Source: Manihot esculenta
Lineage: Eukaryota > Streptophyta > Magnoliopsida > Malpighiales > Euphorbiaceae
Assembly: GCF_001659605.2 (NCBI RefSeq)
Contig: NC_035164.2
Coordinates: 24,958,665 to 25,022,664 of the forward strand
Direction: 5' to 3'
Length of the DNA stretch: 64,000 nt
In this document: positions 10,915 through 21,287 of the stretch, piece after piece
How the letters are laid out: every line of letters begins with the position of its first letter
Numbering within the stretch: position 1 is the first letter of the stretch
Notes under the pieces: model-generated
Database searches by the model: none
What the model saw: the letters and a program-made list of their open reading frames with translations, nothing else
Told to the model about the DNA's origin: nothing
Translations under genes and position numbers: made by a program

Positions 10915-13900
10915 TCAAGTTGGTTCATGTGGATCTAGCATACCCAACTTGCCCAAAACCTCATGGAATATTCGTCCAGCTACTGCTTTGGTTAGGATGT
11001 CCACCCATTGATCCTTTGGTATCCATTCTGAGCAAATGTTTTTCTGTAGGTTGACCAACTGAGGTGATAGTCTTTCTCCTCTGGCAACGTTTGCCACAGG
11101 GTATCTGGACCTGGCTGCCTCAAATTCTGGATCATATCTCCTGGGTGGAATTCCTCTATTATTTCGAGGGGGTAGGACATATTGGCCTATTTCAGGAACC
11201 TCAAAGGAAATGGGTTCAGTGGTAAGGTTATTAGAACTAGGGAAAAGTTCAGATTCACATACCTCAGTTGTGTGTTCCTCAGGATATTCTACGGTGTCAG
11301 GTTCTGGTTGTGACGTTGAGACCGAGGACTGTACTAGATGGTCAGTGTCTCCCAGTTCTGGTGTAGACTCAGGAAGAGAAGAATGATCAAGTTCTGGCCC
11401 CCCCTGACTAAGCCAATTTGGCAGTGGTGGTGATTGTGCCATTGTCTCCCCCTCACTGCTAGTTGGCGAGGGAAAAAAATATTCCTCTTCCAGAAAAGTG
11501 CAGTCCATGGTAGTGAAGAGCCGTTTAGAGATTGGGTCAAAACACCGATAGCCCTTTTTATGGACACCATAACCAAAGAAAACACACTTAAGAGCACATG
11601 GATCAAGTTTAGTGCGGTGTGTTTTAGGAATGTGAACATAAACTGTGCAGCCAAAGATTTTAGGTGGAAGGTTGAGATGGGAAGGGATGGTGTGATGAGA
11701 GGACAAGGTATGCAAGGGAGATTGGAAATTAAGGACGCGAGACGGAAGTCGATTGATGAGGTAAATGGATGTGGCAACTGCTTCAAACCAAAACTTAGGA
11801 GGAACTTGGGCTTCAAACAATAGGGCTCGGGCAGTCTCAAGGATATGTCGATTTTTCCTTTCAGCAACCCCATTTTGCTGTGGTGTATAAGGACAAGTAG
11901 TTTGGTGAAGGATCCCATTATCCCGGAAAAAGGTTTGGAGATGGTTATTTACAAATTCCCCCCCATTGTCAGATCGGAGGACATGAATGGTCCTGTGAAA
12001 TTGGGTTTTAATCATGCGGAAAAAATCACAGAATTTCTCAGCCACTTCACTTTTTTGTTTTAACAGGTAAACCCAAGTAACACGAGTGCAATCATCAATA
12101 AAAGTCACAAAGTATCTATAATCAGGGGAGACAGATTCCGGGGCAGGCCCCCATACATCAGAGTGTATTATTGAGAAGGGAGTATCAGATTTATTTGTGG
12201 ATATATGATAAGTACTCTTATGACTCTTAGCAAGCACGCATGAAGTACAAACTGGAATGTCAATGGATTTAAACTCAGGAAATAAAGTACGAAGATAATC
12301 ACTTGAGGGATGGCCGTAGCGCCGGTGCCAGAGCCATAACTGTCGGGTTGAGGACCCTTGAGCTAAATGAGCTGACCCAGTACTTGAGACCTCCTCCACA
12401 TAGTACAGTCCATCTTTCTCAGTACCACAGCCCAGGACCGTGCCCGTATGAATATCCTGCAAAACACAAAAATGAGGATACATGAGTACTCTGCAATTTA
12501 ACTGTTTGGTGATCTGACTGACAGAGAGTAATTTGCAAGATAAGGAAGGTACATAGAGGCTATTGGAGACATTTAAAGTGGGGTTTATAGAAACGGTACC
12601 ACCACCGATGACCGGGAAGGAGCCACCGGTAGCGTTTAGAATATTGGATTTTGAGGGTGGGGCTGACACAACAAAATCTGAAGAATCATTAGTCATAGTG
12701 TCTGTGGCTCCTGAATCAAATATCCACCCACTAGCATTTTGTACCTTGTGAGCATGACCGATAAAGTTAAGGGCTAACGATTCAGACTTATCTAAAACAT
12801 CCGGGACCAGTGATTTAATTTTACAAGAATTAAAATATGCAGGGGCACATTTAGATTTATTTAAAGAGACAGGGGTAGAAAGGTCATTGTCCCTCCTTTC
12901 TAACCCTAAAATACCTCCTTCCCGATCATAAGGGACACCCGTGCCTCCTCCTTTCTTGGCTCCTTGTAGCGCCGCTGCAACCCCTGAGCCCTGTCCGTTG
13001 CCCGAGTTTTCCTCTGTTTGTCCGATCAGGTTATTGCCGCAGGCAGCCTTTTGGGTGCCGCTGGTAGTGACCGTGGCCGTATTTCCTGCGCCTTGTCCCT
13101 TTCCTTTCTTCTTACGGATATTGTTTTCCTCCCACCACTCTGGATACCCTATGATCTTAAAGCATCCGTCCCGGGTATGTCGAGATCCGCCGCAATGGGT
13201 GCATTTTAAGCCTGATTTATCATCCCGGAGTGATGACTTGTCTGTGTCTGACCGGTTTTTAGCCAATAGACCGGCCCCCACGAGGTCGGAACCTACTGTC
13301 GCTGGTGATGGAAGAGGAAGGTGGATGGCACGACGCAACTTCTCACCTCGAAGCCGAGAGTAGGCATTGTCCAAGGTCGGCAATGGCTCCTCGTTGAGAA
13401 TTTCTCGACGGACTGGATCGAGGTCCGACTGTACTCCGGCCAAAAACAGGTACAGACGTTCCTCCTGAATTTCCCGGTTCCGGATAATGATATTATTGTC
13501 TCCTTTGATTTTGGTCGGTTGTCTTTCATCGATCTCGGCCCAGATGGCCTGAAGATCGTTGTATAAATCTTCCAGATTGCTTCCTTGTTGTGTTAATTTG
13601 TATGCTTTAGACTGTAACTCGTAAATGATAAGTTTGTTGCTACCTGTATTGAATCTGATCTTGAGGGCATCCCACAGTCCTTTGCTTGTCTTGTGCTGCA
13701 ATAAATTTGGACGGAGCTTCTGCTCTACCGTCTGGATTAACCATCCTCGGACAATGCTGTCATTAGTTTGCCACAGGTAAATTGCGGGGTCTATTTCTGT
13801 CAGAGGGGAGGGAGTCCCAGTCAGATGGTTTGATTTCCCTCGCCCTGTGATAAACATCTCCATCATCTTTGCCCAGACAACATAATTGGAATCATTCAAT

Positions 13901-14064
13901 TTTATGTCGGACGGTGGCTGTGCTGAATCAAGATTGAATTGGTTTGCTGATTTCTGATTTCCATTTTGGCTATTCTGAATTAACTGGAATAGTTTTTGTG
14001 ACAAGTCTGCTATTGGATCAATTATTGCCTGGGATTGGTCAGCCGGGCTGGGGTGGTCGGCCAT
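10915..14064 (-). CDS. Copia B Gag-protease-integrase ORF lacking RT
   Basis: An uninterrupted 1049-residue frame. Gag (copia N-terminal and UBN2-like) spans about 1-250. A zinc knuckle CTHCGGSRHTRDGC covers residues 288-301, and the protease motif DSGATD has its catalytic Asp at 450. The integrase HHCC zinc site (H580, H585, C606, C609) precedes D636 (SDVWGP), D699 (RSDNGGEF) and E735 (GVAERKN). A Ser/Pro/Glu-rich linker ends near residue 1000, and the frame then jumps to the very end of RNase H (DQWVDILTKAVAG). The whole RT and most of RNase H, roughly 400 residues of a normal copia Pol, are missing, yet the frame stays open. It would need RT in trans. The start at 14064 is the first Met; the leader to the PBS (14065-14189) is short and non-coding. 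Confidence 0.9.
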   Translation of the reverse strand: MADHPSPADQSQAIIDPIADLSQKLFQLIQNSQNGNQKSANQFNLDSAQPPSDIKLNDSNYVVWAKMMEMFITGRGKSNHLTGTPSPLTEIDPAIYLWQTNDSIVRGWLIQTVEQKLRPNLLQHKTSKGLWDALKIRFNTGSNKLIIYELQSKAYKLTQQGSNLEDLYNDLQAIWAEIDERQPTKIKGDNNIIIRNREIQEERLYLFLAGVQSDLDPVRREILNEEPLPTLDNAYSRLRGEKLRRAIHLPLPSPATVGSDLVGAGLLAKNRSDTDKSSLRDDKSGLKCTHCGGSRHTRDGCFKIIGYPEWWEENNIRKKKGKGQGAGNTATVTTSGTQKAACGNNLIGQTEENSGNGQGSGVAAALQGAKKGGGTGVPYDREGGILGLERRDNDLSTPVSLNKSKCAPAYFNSCKIKSLVPDVLDKSESLALNFIGHAHKVQNASGWIFDSGATDTMTNDSSDFVVSAPPSKSNILNATGGSFPVIGGGTVSINPTLNVSNSLYVPSLSCKLLSVSQITKQLNCRVLMYPHFCVLQDIHTGTVLGCGTEKDGLYYVEEVSSTGSAHLAQGSSTRQLWLWHRRYGHPSSDYLRTLFPEFKSIDIPVCTSCVLAKSHKSTYHISTNKSDTPFSIIHSDVWGPAPESVSPDYRYFVTFIDDCTRVTWVYLLKQKSEVAEKFCDFFRMIKTQFHRTIHVLRSDNGGEFVNNHLQTFFRDNGILHQTTCPYTPQQNGVAERKNRHILETARALLFEAQVPPKFWFEAVATSIYLINRLPSRVLNFQSPLHTLSSHHTIPSHLNLPPKIFGCTVYVHIPKTHRTKLDPCALKCVFFGYGVHKKGYRCFDPISKRLFTTMDCTFLEEEYFFPSPTSSEGETMAQSPPLPNWLSQGGPELDHSSLPESTPELGDTDHLVQSSVSTSQPEPDTVEYPEEHTTEVCESELFPSSNNLTTEPISFEVPEIGQYVLPPRNNRGIPPRRYDPEFEAARSRYPVANVARGERLSPQLVNLQKNICSEWIPKDQWVDILTKAVAGRIFHEVLGKLGMLDPHEPT

Positions 14065-14201
14065 TGTTGTTTCGGTGAGAGAAAGAAGTTGGGAAAGGTA
14101 TCTGGTAGGTTGGTTTAGTGAGAGAAGGTCGGGAAAAGTATCTGGTAACGGATGGTTGCAGGACGGCTATAATTCCAGGATCGGAACCTGCTCTGATACC
14201 A

Positions 14202-14316
14202 TGTTAAATTTGGGCCAGGCCTAACTCACCCCAAAAGCTAGCTCAAGAGGGAGGAGTGCCTATAGCCCATATAAGGGGCACATTACCCCTTTCCACAACC
14301 GATGTGGGATTCAACA
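14202..14316 (-). repeat. LTR-A (TRIM LTR), right copy
   Basis: Acts as the 5' LTR of the chimera; the PBS complement GCTCTGATACCA (14190-14201) touches it directly. Followed on the plus strand by target copy GCTAC. Confidence 0.88.
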
Positions 14317-17300
14317 GCTACGGGCATAAAGAACCGGATTAACAGTCAAATATAAAGCACTTAAGTTATCACCATAAAGTATAGGTGGATTACGTTGAGG
14401 AACTCGTAAATCATCCAACAGATATCCTAACCAAGTTAGCTCTGCGGCGGCATGAGCCATAGCTCGATACTCTGCATCGGTGCTGGAACGGGCAACAGTA
14501 GTCTGTTTCTTGGCACACCAAGAAACAATATTAGACCCTAGAAAAGTGCAGTAACCAGTTGTGGAACGTCTTGTCATCTGACAGCCGGCCCAGTCTGCAT
14601 CAGAAAAAGCAGAAAGAGCAAGTGACGTATCTGCTGTAAGAGAAAGACCTAAGTCAAGAGTGCCTTTTAAATAACGTAAAATACGGCGAACATATTTGAG
14701 GTGGGACATGTGAGGAGAGTGCATAAATTGGGAAACATAATTAACACTAAAAGAAAGGTCTGGACGGGTAAGCGTGAGATACTGCAATGACCCTACAAGC
14801 ACACGAAAATAACTTGGATCATCAACAGGTGTGTCAACGGATGTAGACACCGATTTTTGGACCAATGGCGTGGGCATAGGCTGGCATTCTAGCATTTGAG
14901 CATGCTCCAAAATGGAATAGGCATAATGAGTCTGGGATAAATGAAGTCCAGTGGTTGTGGATTGAACCTGAATGCCCAAGAAGTGATGTAAAGGACCAAG
15001 ATCTTTCATAGAAAATTCTGAATTTAAAACCTGCAAAAATGACTGAACAAGAGTACTGGAAGAGCCTATAAGAAGCATATCGGCAACATAAATTAGAAGA
15101 ATTAAAGTACCAGCTGCCGAATGGAAAACAAATAGAGAAGGATCTGCAAGACTACAATAAAACCCATATTTCAGTAAAAAAACACTCAGTCTATCAAACC
15201 AGGCACACGGCGCCTGTTTCAATCCATAAAGAGCTCGTTGGAGCTTACAAACATAGGAAGGATTATTAGAATCAATCATTCCTGGTGGCTGTTCCATATA
15301 AATATTCTCAGAAATAAATCCATGCAAGAAAGCATTTTTCACATCTAACTGACGAATAGGCCAATGCCTGACCAACGCAACAGTTAAAACCAAACGAATT
15401 GTGCCCGGTTTAATAACAGGTGAAAACGTTTCAGTGTAATCTACACCGTCTAGTTGATGAAACCCTTTAGCAACAAGACGGGCCTTTAACCTATCTAAAG
15501 TGCCATTTGGTTTCAACTTAGCTTTATACACCCATTTACACCCTATAACATGCAAATCAGATGTACGGGGAACCAAAGTCCAAGTCTTATTTCTAGTCAA
15601 GGCATTAAATTCATCAAGCATAGCATTTTTCCAACCATTATGAGCAAGAGCATGTTTAACATTTTTTGGTTCAGGCGGAATAACAGAAGACATAGTAACA
15701 TTCAAAGCATATCGTGGATTGGGTTTAACAATACCTGATTTTGAACGAGTAATCATAGAATGATTAGGTGCTATATCCTCAACATGCTCCTCAGGTACAT
15801 TAATTTCAGCTAAAGAAGAATTACCTGCTCCTGCACTAACCGAATCACCTATGTGTAGAACCTCTAAAGACTGCTCCTGTTGTGCACTAGATTCAATCAT
15901 GTGCTGATCCGTGATGGGTTGATCATGGAGCAATAGAGCGGCAACAGGAAGCTCCTCTGGTTCTTGGTCTTGAATCAACTCGGCTTCTGGTTGTTCTACA
16001 AATACCCCAACTGCAGAAAACTGATCGGCTAGTACATCTGAAGTATAAGACAGAACGTGGTCTGTTAATTGGTGTTGAGATGTTGTAGATGAACCAGCTT
16101 CCTGAGCTGCTGCTGGTACAACAGCAGTTTGGTCCGTTTGCAAGGGCTGTCCAGCAGACACAGCAGTGGCTGTTTGTTGAGCAGCTAGTGGGTCAGCTGG
16201 TGACTGTAACACTACTGCTGACTGTGTGCCTGCTGCTGGCGGGGGCAGCACATCAGACTCTTCTTCACACGGCAAAATACCTGCTACATCAACAGCTGAA
16301 ATAAATGGTGCACATTCTTGTAAACTAAGAGAAGAATCAATTACATTAGTTTGGGTATTTAAACCAGAACAATCAGGTAGCCAAGAATTCATAATTTTAA
16401 GAGCAAAGGATTTATCAAAAGATGACGACTTGAAAGGAAAAACTGCCTCATCAAAACTTACATGACGGCTTATGATAAATTTTTTAGTTCTAGGGTTAAA
16501 GCATTTATAACCTTTGTGTTTTTCACTGTAACCAACAAAAACACATAAGCAAGATTTTGGATCAAACTTATGACTTCTAGAATCCCAAATGTATGGAAAG
16601 CATTTCGAACCAAAGACCCGTAATGAACTATAATCAAAATGGAATCCATGTAGCATATAAAATGGTGTCTCATTGCCCAACACAGTAGTAGGTAACCTAT
16701 TCAAAAGAAAGACAACAGTCTGAAAAGCCTCTACCCACATACATAACGGCATATGGCTATGGTACATCATAGTTAAACCTAGTTCACGTATTACTCGATG
16801 TCGCCGTTCAACGGCACCTGTTTGTTCAGGAGTATATGGACATAAAATGTGATGTTTTATGCCATTTGCAAGAAAATGAGAAGACAAAGCATTATTAACA
16901 AACTCACCTCCTCCATCGGAATGAAAAACTTTAATTCGCTTCCCAAATTGTCGAAATATAAATTGTTCAAATGCTAAATAAGTAACAAAGAAATCAGATT
17001 TCTTCTTTAAAGGAACTATCCAAGAATATTTTGAAAAGTCATCAACAAAACATGCATAAAACTTAAACTTAGAAAAAGAAATTACAGGGGCTGGTCCCCA
17101 TAGATCACAATGAATCTTATCAAAACTAGATGAACTAGTATGTTCTGAAGAATTAAAAGGAAACTTACTCAATTTGCCTAACTGGCAACTATCACACAAA
17201 AACTTAGATTGCAATGAACCTTTTACATCAACTAGATTTTTATTAAATAAAACTGAAACTGCAGAAGCTTGTGGGTGTCCTAATCGTTGATGCCAAATCT

Positions 17301-18742
17301 CAGCGGTACCAGTCCTAAACCGATTCGAGAAATAAGCTGTAGGTACTCTAGACAACGTATACAAATTACGCCTCCTTGGTCCTGTTAAGAGCACCTGTCC
17401 CGTTTCCCGATCCTTTACATTAACAGACACGTTAGAGAATTCACAGTTTACAGGATATTCATCAGTCAGTTGGCTAATGGATAACAAGTTCTGTTTTAAA
17501 TCAGGAACAAATAACACATTAGAGATAGGCAAATTATATTTTTGGTTTAAACAGGCTGTACCTACACCATCAATTGGCAGGAAGGTACCATCCCCTATCG
17601 TAATCGAATCAGGTCCATCATACTTATCAATATTTTTTAGAAGAAGTTTGTTACCTGTCATGTGATCAGACGCGCCCGAATCAGCTACCCAGTCCGTTTC
17701 CACGACTCCATTGTTAAGCGTGAGAGCTGCAAGGGCTTGTGGAGGATCTTCACATTGTGCTTTAGATATCCACCAGCAGATTTTGGCTATATGCCCCTTT
17801 TTGCCACAGTATTGGCAAATTTCATCCTTATAAAGTTCCCGTTCAGCGGGAGTCATTCTTCGCTGACCAGGTGGTGGAGGGCGACGTTGAGAGGAGTATG
17901 ATCCTCTGTTCTGACCCTGTCCTCGAGTTTGTTGGGCTTGAAACCCCCGTCCATGAGAATCAAAATTGTTGCGTCGATTCGAACTGGAATTGGCTTGTTT
18001 CTGTTGATTACCATAAAAGGCAACATGCGCGATCTGGTCAAGCTCAGAATCCGACTGATTGGAGAACCAACTTCGCCTCTGATCCAGATTTTTTAATTGG
18101 GAAACCAGCTCGTTGTAACTTGGCCGTGGTGGTTTGAGCATGGTGGTGGTGAAGGTCTCATATTGCGGACCTAAACTTGTGAGAAGACAAAAGATCTTTT
18201 CATCGTCTGGAACTTTCTTCCCGATTGCAGCCAGATTATCACAAATCTCCTTAAACAAGCGTAAGTGCTCTGTGATTGTTTTATTTTCATCTTTTCGAAA
18301 ATAAGTTAGCTGTTGGCGTAGGGTAAATACCCTTTCTTGTGAATCTTGTGCATAGGCCTCTTTTAATGCACTCTAAACAGCACACACAGTTTCTAGCCCA
18401 ATGACAAGTCCCAGAGATTCTTCGCTAAGGGTTCTGTAGATCCACCTTTGAAGCAATTGGTCGGACTTTTGCCATGTCTTAAATTCATTTGACTGCTGTG
18501 GTTGATAATTTTCTGGAATTGGTGTTGGAGGAGGAGTGAATTTCTGATCTGCTGGAAATTCCGCCACTAAATAATCGGATAATTCTTGACTCTCAGCTAA
18601 ACTCAACACCTGTTCTCTCCAAAGTTGGTAATTGGTTTGTTTCAGCTTTAGTGTAACGAAATTCGCTACATTCAAGGTAGAAGAAGCCATGGTGAGTGGA
18701 CAGAAAGAAAAGAAAAAAAGAGCGATACTTTTGCTCTTTCTG

Positions 18743-18754
18743 GCTCTGATACCA
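18743..18754 (-). other. Copia A primer binding site
   Basis: Minus-strand TGGTATCAGAGC, complementary to the 3' end of plant initiator tRNA-Met, directly abutting the 5' LTR at 18755. Confidence 0.88.
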
Positions 18755-19054
18755 AAAGGAAATTATAAAGAAATGTATTTTATTATAATTGAATGTAGCT
18801 CAGTATATCAATGAGCTAAATTACACAGTTTTAAATAAGTAGAAAAACAACCATAGTAGCAAATAAACAGGAGAAAATAACTGAACTAACTTAGGCAATC
18901 AAACTCATCACTCGCATAATCATAACCACTTAGACACATTCAAAGTAAAACATATTTACAAAAATACACCTTATCACTCCAATGCTTTAGCACACGGCAA
19001 TCACCTTATTACTCCAGAGGGATGAACACATCCTTATAACTTCTTAAGCTATTA
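18755..19054 (-). repeat. Copia A 5' LTR
   Basis: 300-bp partner of 9915-10214. Bounded by the PBS on the left and target copy ATAAT (19055-19059) on the right. Confidence 0.9.
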
Positions 19055-19059
19055 ATAAT

Positions 19060-19340
19060 ATCCAAATATATATCATTATTGTGATGATAAAAAAATTAAT
19101 TTGCATGGTAGATGAACCAACATGAGTATATTCCGAAACATTCATATTTAAATCAAGTAACTCGTTATTCAAATTAAAATCACCATCTCAACTGATATCC
19201 TCATTATACATAACATTATTATTCTCATCACTATTATCATCATAATAATGATTATTATTATCATCATCATCAATATTTTTAAAATTAGGTAAAAAAACCA
19301 GGCATACTATAAATCATGGATTAATTATTAAAAAATGTTA
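19060..19340 (-). pseudogene. MULE-2 transposase fossil, N-terminal acidic block
   Basis: Minus-strand reading shows an Asp/Asn-rich run (NIDDDDNNN...DDNSDENNN) from the CAT/ATT-rich stretch near 19210-19280, then LNNELLDLNMNVSEY. Such acidic linkers precede the DNA-binding domain in plant MULE transposases. It joins the 9500-9909 block once copia A is removed. The upstream limit is unclear. Confidence 0.45.
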
Positions 19341-19923
19341 AAAAACAATTTACAAGTTTAATGTGAATCTGAAATAATTTACAAGTGTAATATTTGCTCA
19401 TGAAAACACTTGGTTTAAGAAAATGCTTTCATTTTTTTAATTAGAATAGTAAAAAATATTTATTTGAAGTTTTATTAGAATAGTAAAAAATATTTATTTC
19501 AAGTTTTATTAGAATAATAAAATATTAGATAGATTAAAAACTTTTATTTTAAATTCAGTTAATATTTATATATAATTATAATTTTAAAGGACATTTTTCT
19601 CAAAATATTATAAAATAAAAAATGCTTATTCTAATTTTATCAAACTTTAATTGCAATTAAGTTAATTATTATTTATTTTTAAAATAATATTTCAATTATT
19701 TCTTGTAGAAATTAATTTAGAATTATAATAAACATAGAATTTAAGTAAAAATAGGATCAAGAATTTTAAATTAAAATGAACTCTACAATTTATTTAATAT
19801 AAATTTTAATTAGATTAATTTTAATAACCAATAAAATTTAATTTTTATTATAATTATTCTAGGTGGCTTTGTCCATCCTATTATTCCCCTTCCCTTTCTA
19901 TAATTATAGATTATAAATAGCAT
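19341..19923. other. AT-rich stretch without recognised features
   Basis: AT-rich DNA with short near-repeats (TAGAATAGTAAAAAATATTT near 19442 and 19483). No gene seen. Confidence 0.6.
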
Positions 19924-21279
19924 TAGGGGTGTAATCGAGCCGAGCCGAGCTTTGTAAAGCTCAAACTCGTTTATTAAAAAAGTTTGGAAGCTCGAGCTCG
20001 AGCTCGAGCTCGACTCGAGCTCTAATATTTGATTCGAGCTCGGCTCGAGAATTAAATATTATAATCGAGCTCGACTCGTGAAAGGCTCGTTCGATTTAAT
20101 AACGAGCCTAATTCGAGCTCGAGCTCGAAAAGCTCGATTAAGAAGCTCGTTAATAAAACTCGAGCTCGAACTCGGAAAGCTCGATTAAGAAACTCGTTAA
20201 AAAAGCTCGAGACCGAGCTCAAAATTAAAAAGTTTAGTTTAAGCTCAAGTTCAGGCTCGAACTCGAATTAATAATTACACTTTAATCAGTTTTTAATCAT
20301 TATTAATTTAAATAATATAAAAAAAAAGAGAGTGTACATAAAAAAAATTACGTAACACAATTTATAACTAAAATAACACAAATAAATATAAATTCAACAA
20401 CATAATAAAATTAGATTACACACAAAGTTTAATATCAAACGAATAAAATTGATTCGAACTTCCAACAGTTGAAACAAGCTAATATAATTTAATTATCTTC
20501 ATAATCATCTTCATGCTTGTTCAATTAGTTAACTTGAATTTAAACTTCAACATCCATATAACCTTAATTAATTATTATTAATATACTTTGATAATTATTA
20601 TCATCTTTTATATTGTATGTTTAATTATATACAAAAATTTTTTTATAATTATACTTTAATTTTAAAATGTATATAATTTTTACAACTCAATTTATCATAT
20701 AGTACTATAATTTTAAAGAATACTTATTATAATAATTAATATTAATTATTTGTGATTATACATTAATTTTATGGAATCTTATTATAATAATTATATACAA
20801 AAGTTTTTTATAATTTAATTTTAAAGAATATTAATTATAATAATTAATCTTAATTATTTGTAATTTTCAATACTATAATTTTCAAGTATTTATAATAGTT
20901 TAAATTTTATAACTTTATAGTTATTTTTATTTTTTTAATAATATATGAACTTGTTCATAAATTTATTTAACGAATTGGTTCACCAATTTATTTAAACAAT
21001 ATTACTCACGAGCCTATTTAACGAGTCTGCTCGTGAGCCTTCTCAACGAGCCTGCTCGCGAGCCTTCTCAACGAGCCTGCTCGCGAGCCTTCTCAACGAG
21101 CCAGCTCGCAAGCCTTAACGAGCCGAATACTATGGAGCTCAAGCTTAGCTCGTTTAAGTGACGAGCCTCAAAATTGAGCTCGAGCTTGGCTCGTTTAAAA
21201 AACGAGCCGAACTCGGTCGAGCTTTTATCGAGTCGAGTCTCGAGTAGCTCACGAATAGCTTGGCTCATTTACAGCCCTA
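19924..21279. mobile_element. Non-autonomous hAT-like element with GAGCTC-type repeats
   Basis: A 1356-bp element with short terminal inverted repeats (TAGGGGTGTAAT... and ...ATTTACAGCCCTA), flanked by 8-bp duplications AATAGCAT (19916-19923) and AATAACAT (21280-21287), one mismatch; 8 bp is the hAT norm. Both subterminal regions (19935-20260 and 21010-21270) are dense arrays of GAGCTCGAGCTCG / GAGCCTGCTCG units in opposite orientations. The core is AT-rich and non-coding. It would depend on an outside hAT transposase. Confidence 0.85.
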
Positions 21280-21287
21280 AATAACAT

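Larger units (their letters stand above)
10402..14316 (-). mobile_element. Chimeric TRIM / copia B retroelement
   Basis: Flanked by perfect GCTAC duplications (10397-10401 and 14317-14321) inside copia A. Order in element orientation (right to left): 115-bp LTR-A, PBS (14190-14201), copia B leader and ORF, polypurine tract, LTR-B (309 bp), second PBS (10587-10598), a TRIM internal region of about 70 bp, polypurine tract (10517-10528), 115-bp LTR-A. The outer LTR pair and short internal region form a typical TRIM, while LTR-B with its ORF is a copia element that has only one LTR here. Both joints between the two elements fall at the PBS. The two LTR-A copies differ by one base by eye. Confidence 0.88.
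10169..18690 (-). pseudogene. Copia A Gag-Pol polyprotein, interrupted
   Basis: Coding pieces are 18690-14317 and 10401-10169. Removing the insert and one GCTAC target copy restores a continuous frame of about 1533 codons, so the frame was intact across the site when the insertion occurred. Order: Gag; CCHC knuckle (CQYCGKKGHIAKIC); protease DSGASD (about residue 335); GAG-pre-integrase; integrase (CDLWGP, HSDGGGEF, then Glu in TGAVERRHR); RT (LDVKNAFLHG); RNase H (DADWAG...SSTDAEY...LADIFTKSM). Lesions: in-frame TAG near 18373, the insertion inside RNase H after residues LYARS, and an RT active site reading YVADM instead of YVDDM (GCC codon at 15082-15084, about residue 1203). It could not reverse transcribe on its own. 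The start at 18690 is the first Met of the frame (MASSTLNVANF). Confidence 0.92.
9915..19054 (-). mobile_element. Copia A, Ty1/copia retrotransposon with nested insertion
   Basis: A minus-strand element with two 300-bp LTRs (9915-10214 and 18755-19054) that differ at about five positions, flanked by 5-bp duplications ATAAT (9910-9914 and 19055-19059). The primer binding site (TGGTATCAGAGC, initiator tRNA-Met type) at 18743-18754 touches the 5' LTR, and a C-run polypurine tract (plus-strand view) touches the 3' LTR at 10215. The Gag-Pol frame is split by the TRIM/copia B chimera at 10402-14316. Without that insert the element is about 5.2 kb, normal for copia. It lies in the MULE-2 fossil. Confidence 0.92.

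Noticed and set aside
12941..13363. Plus-strand frames across the copia B Gag (also 11434-11823)
   Set aside because: Shadows of the minus-strand 1049-codon frame, which carries clear domains.
14311..14316. Apparent natural C-terminus of the copia A Pol ending ARSC-stop
   Set aside because: The last codons come from the inserted LTR-A; the real frame resumes at 10401 beyond the insert.
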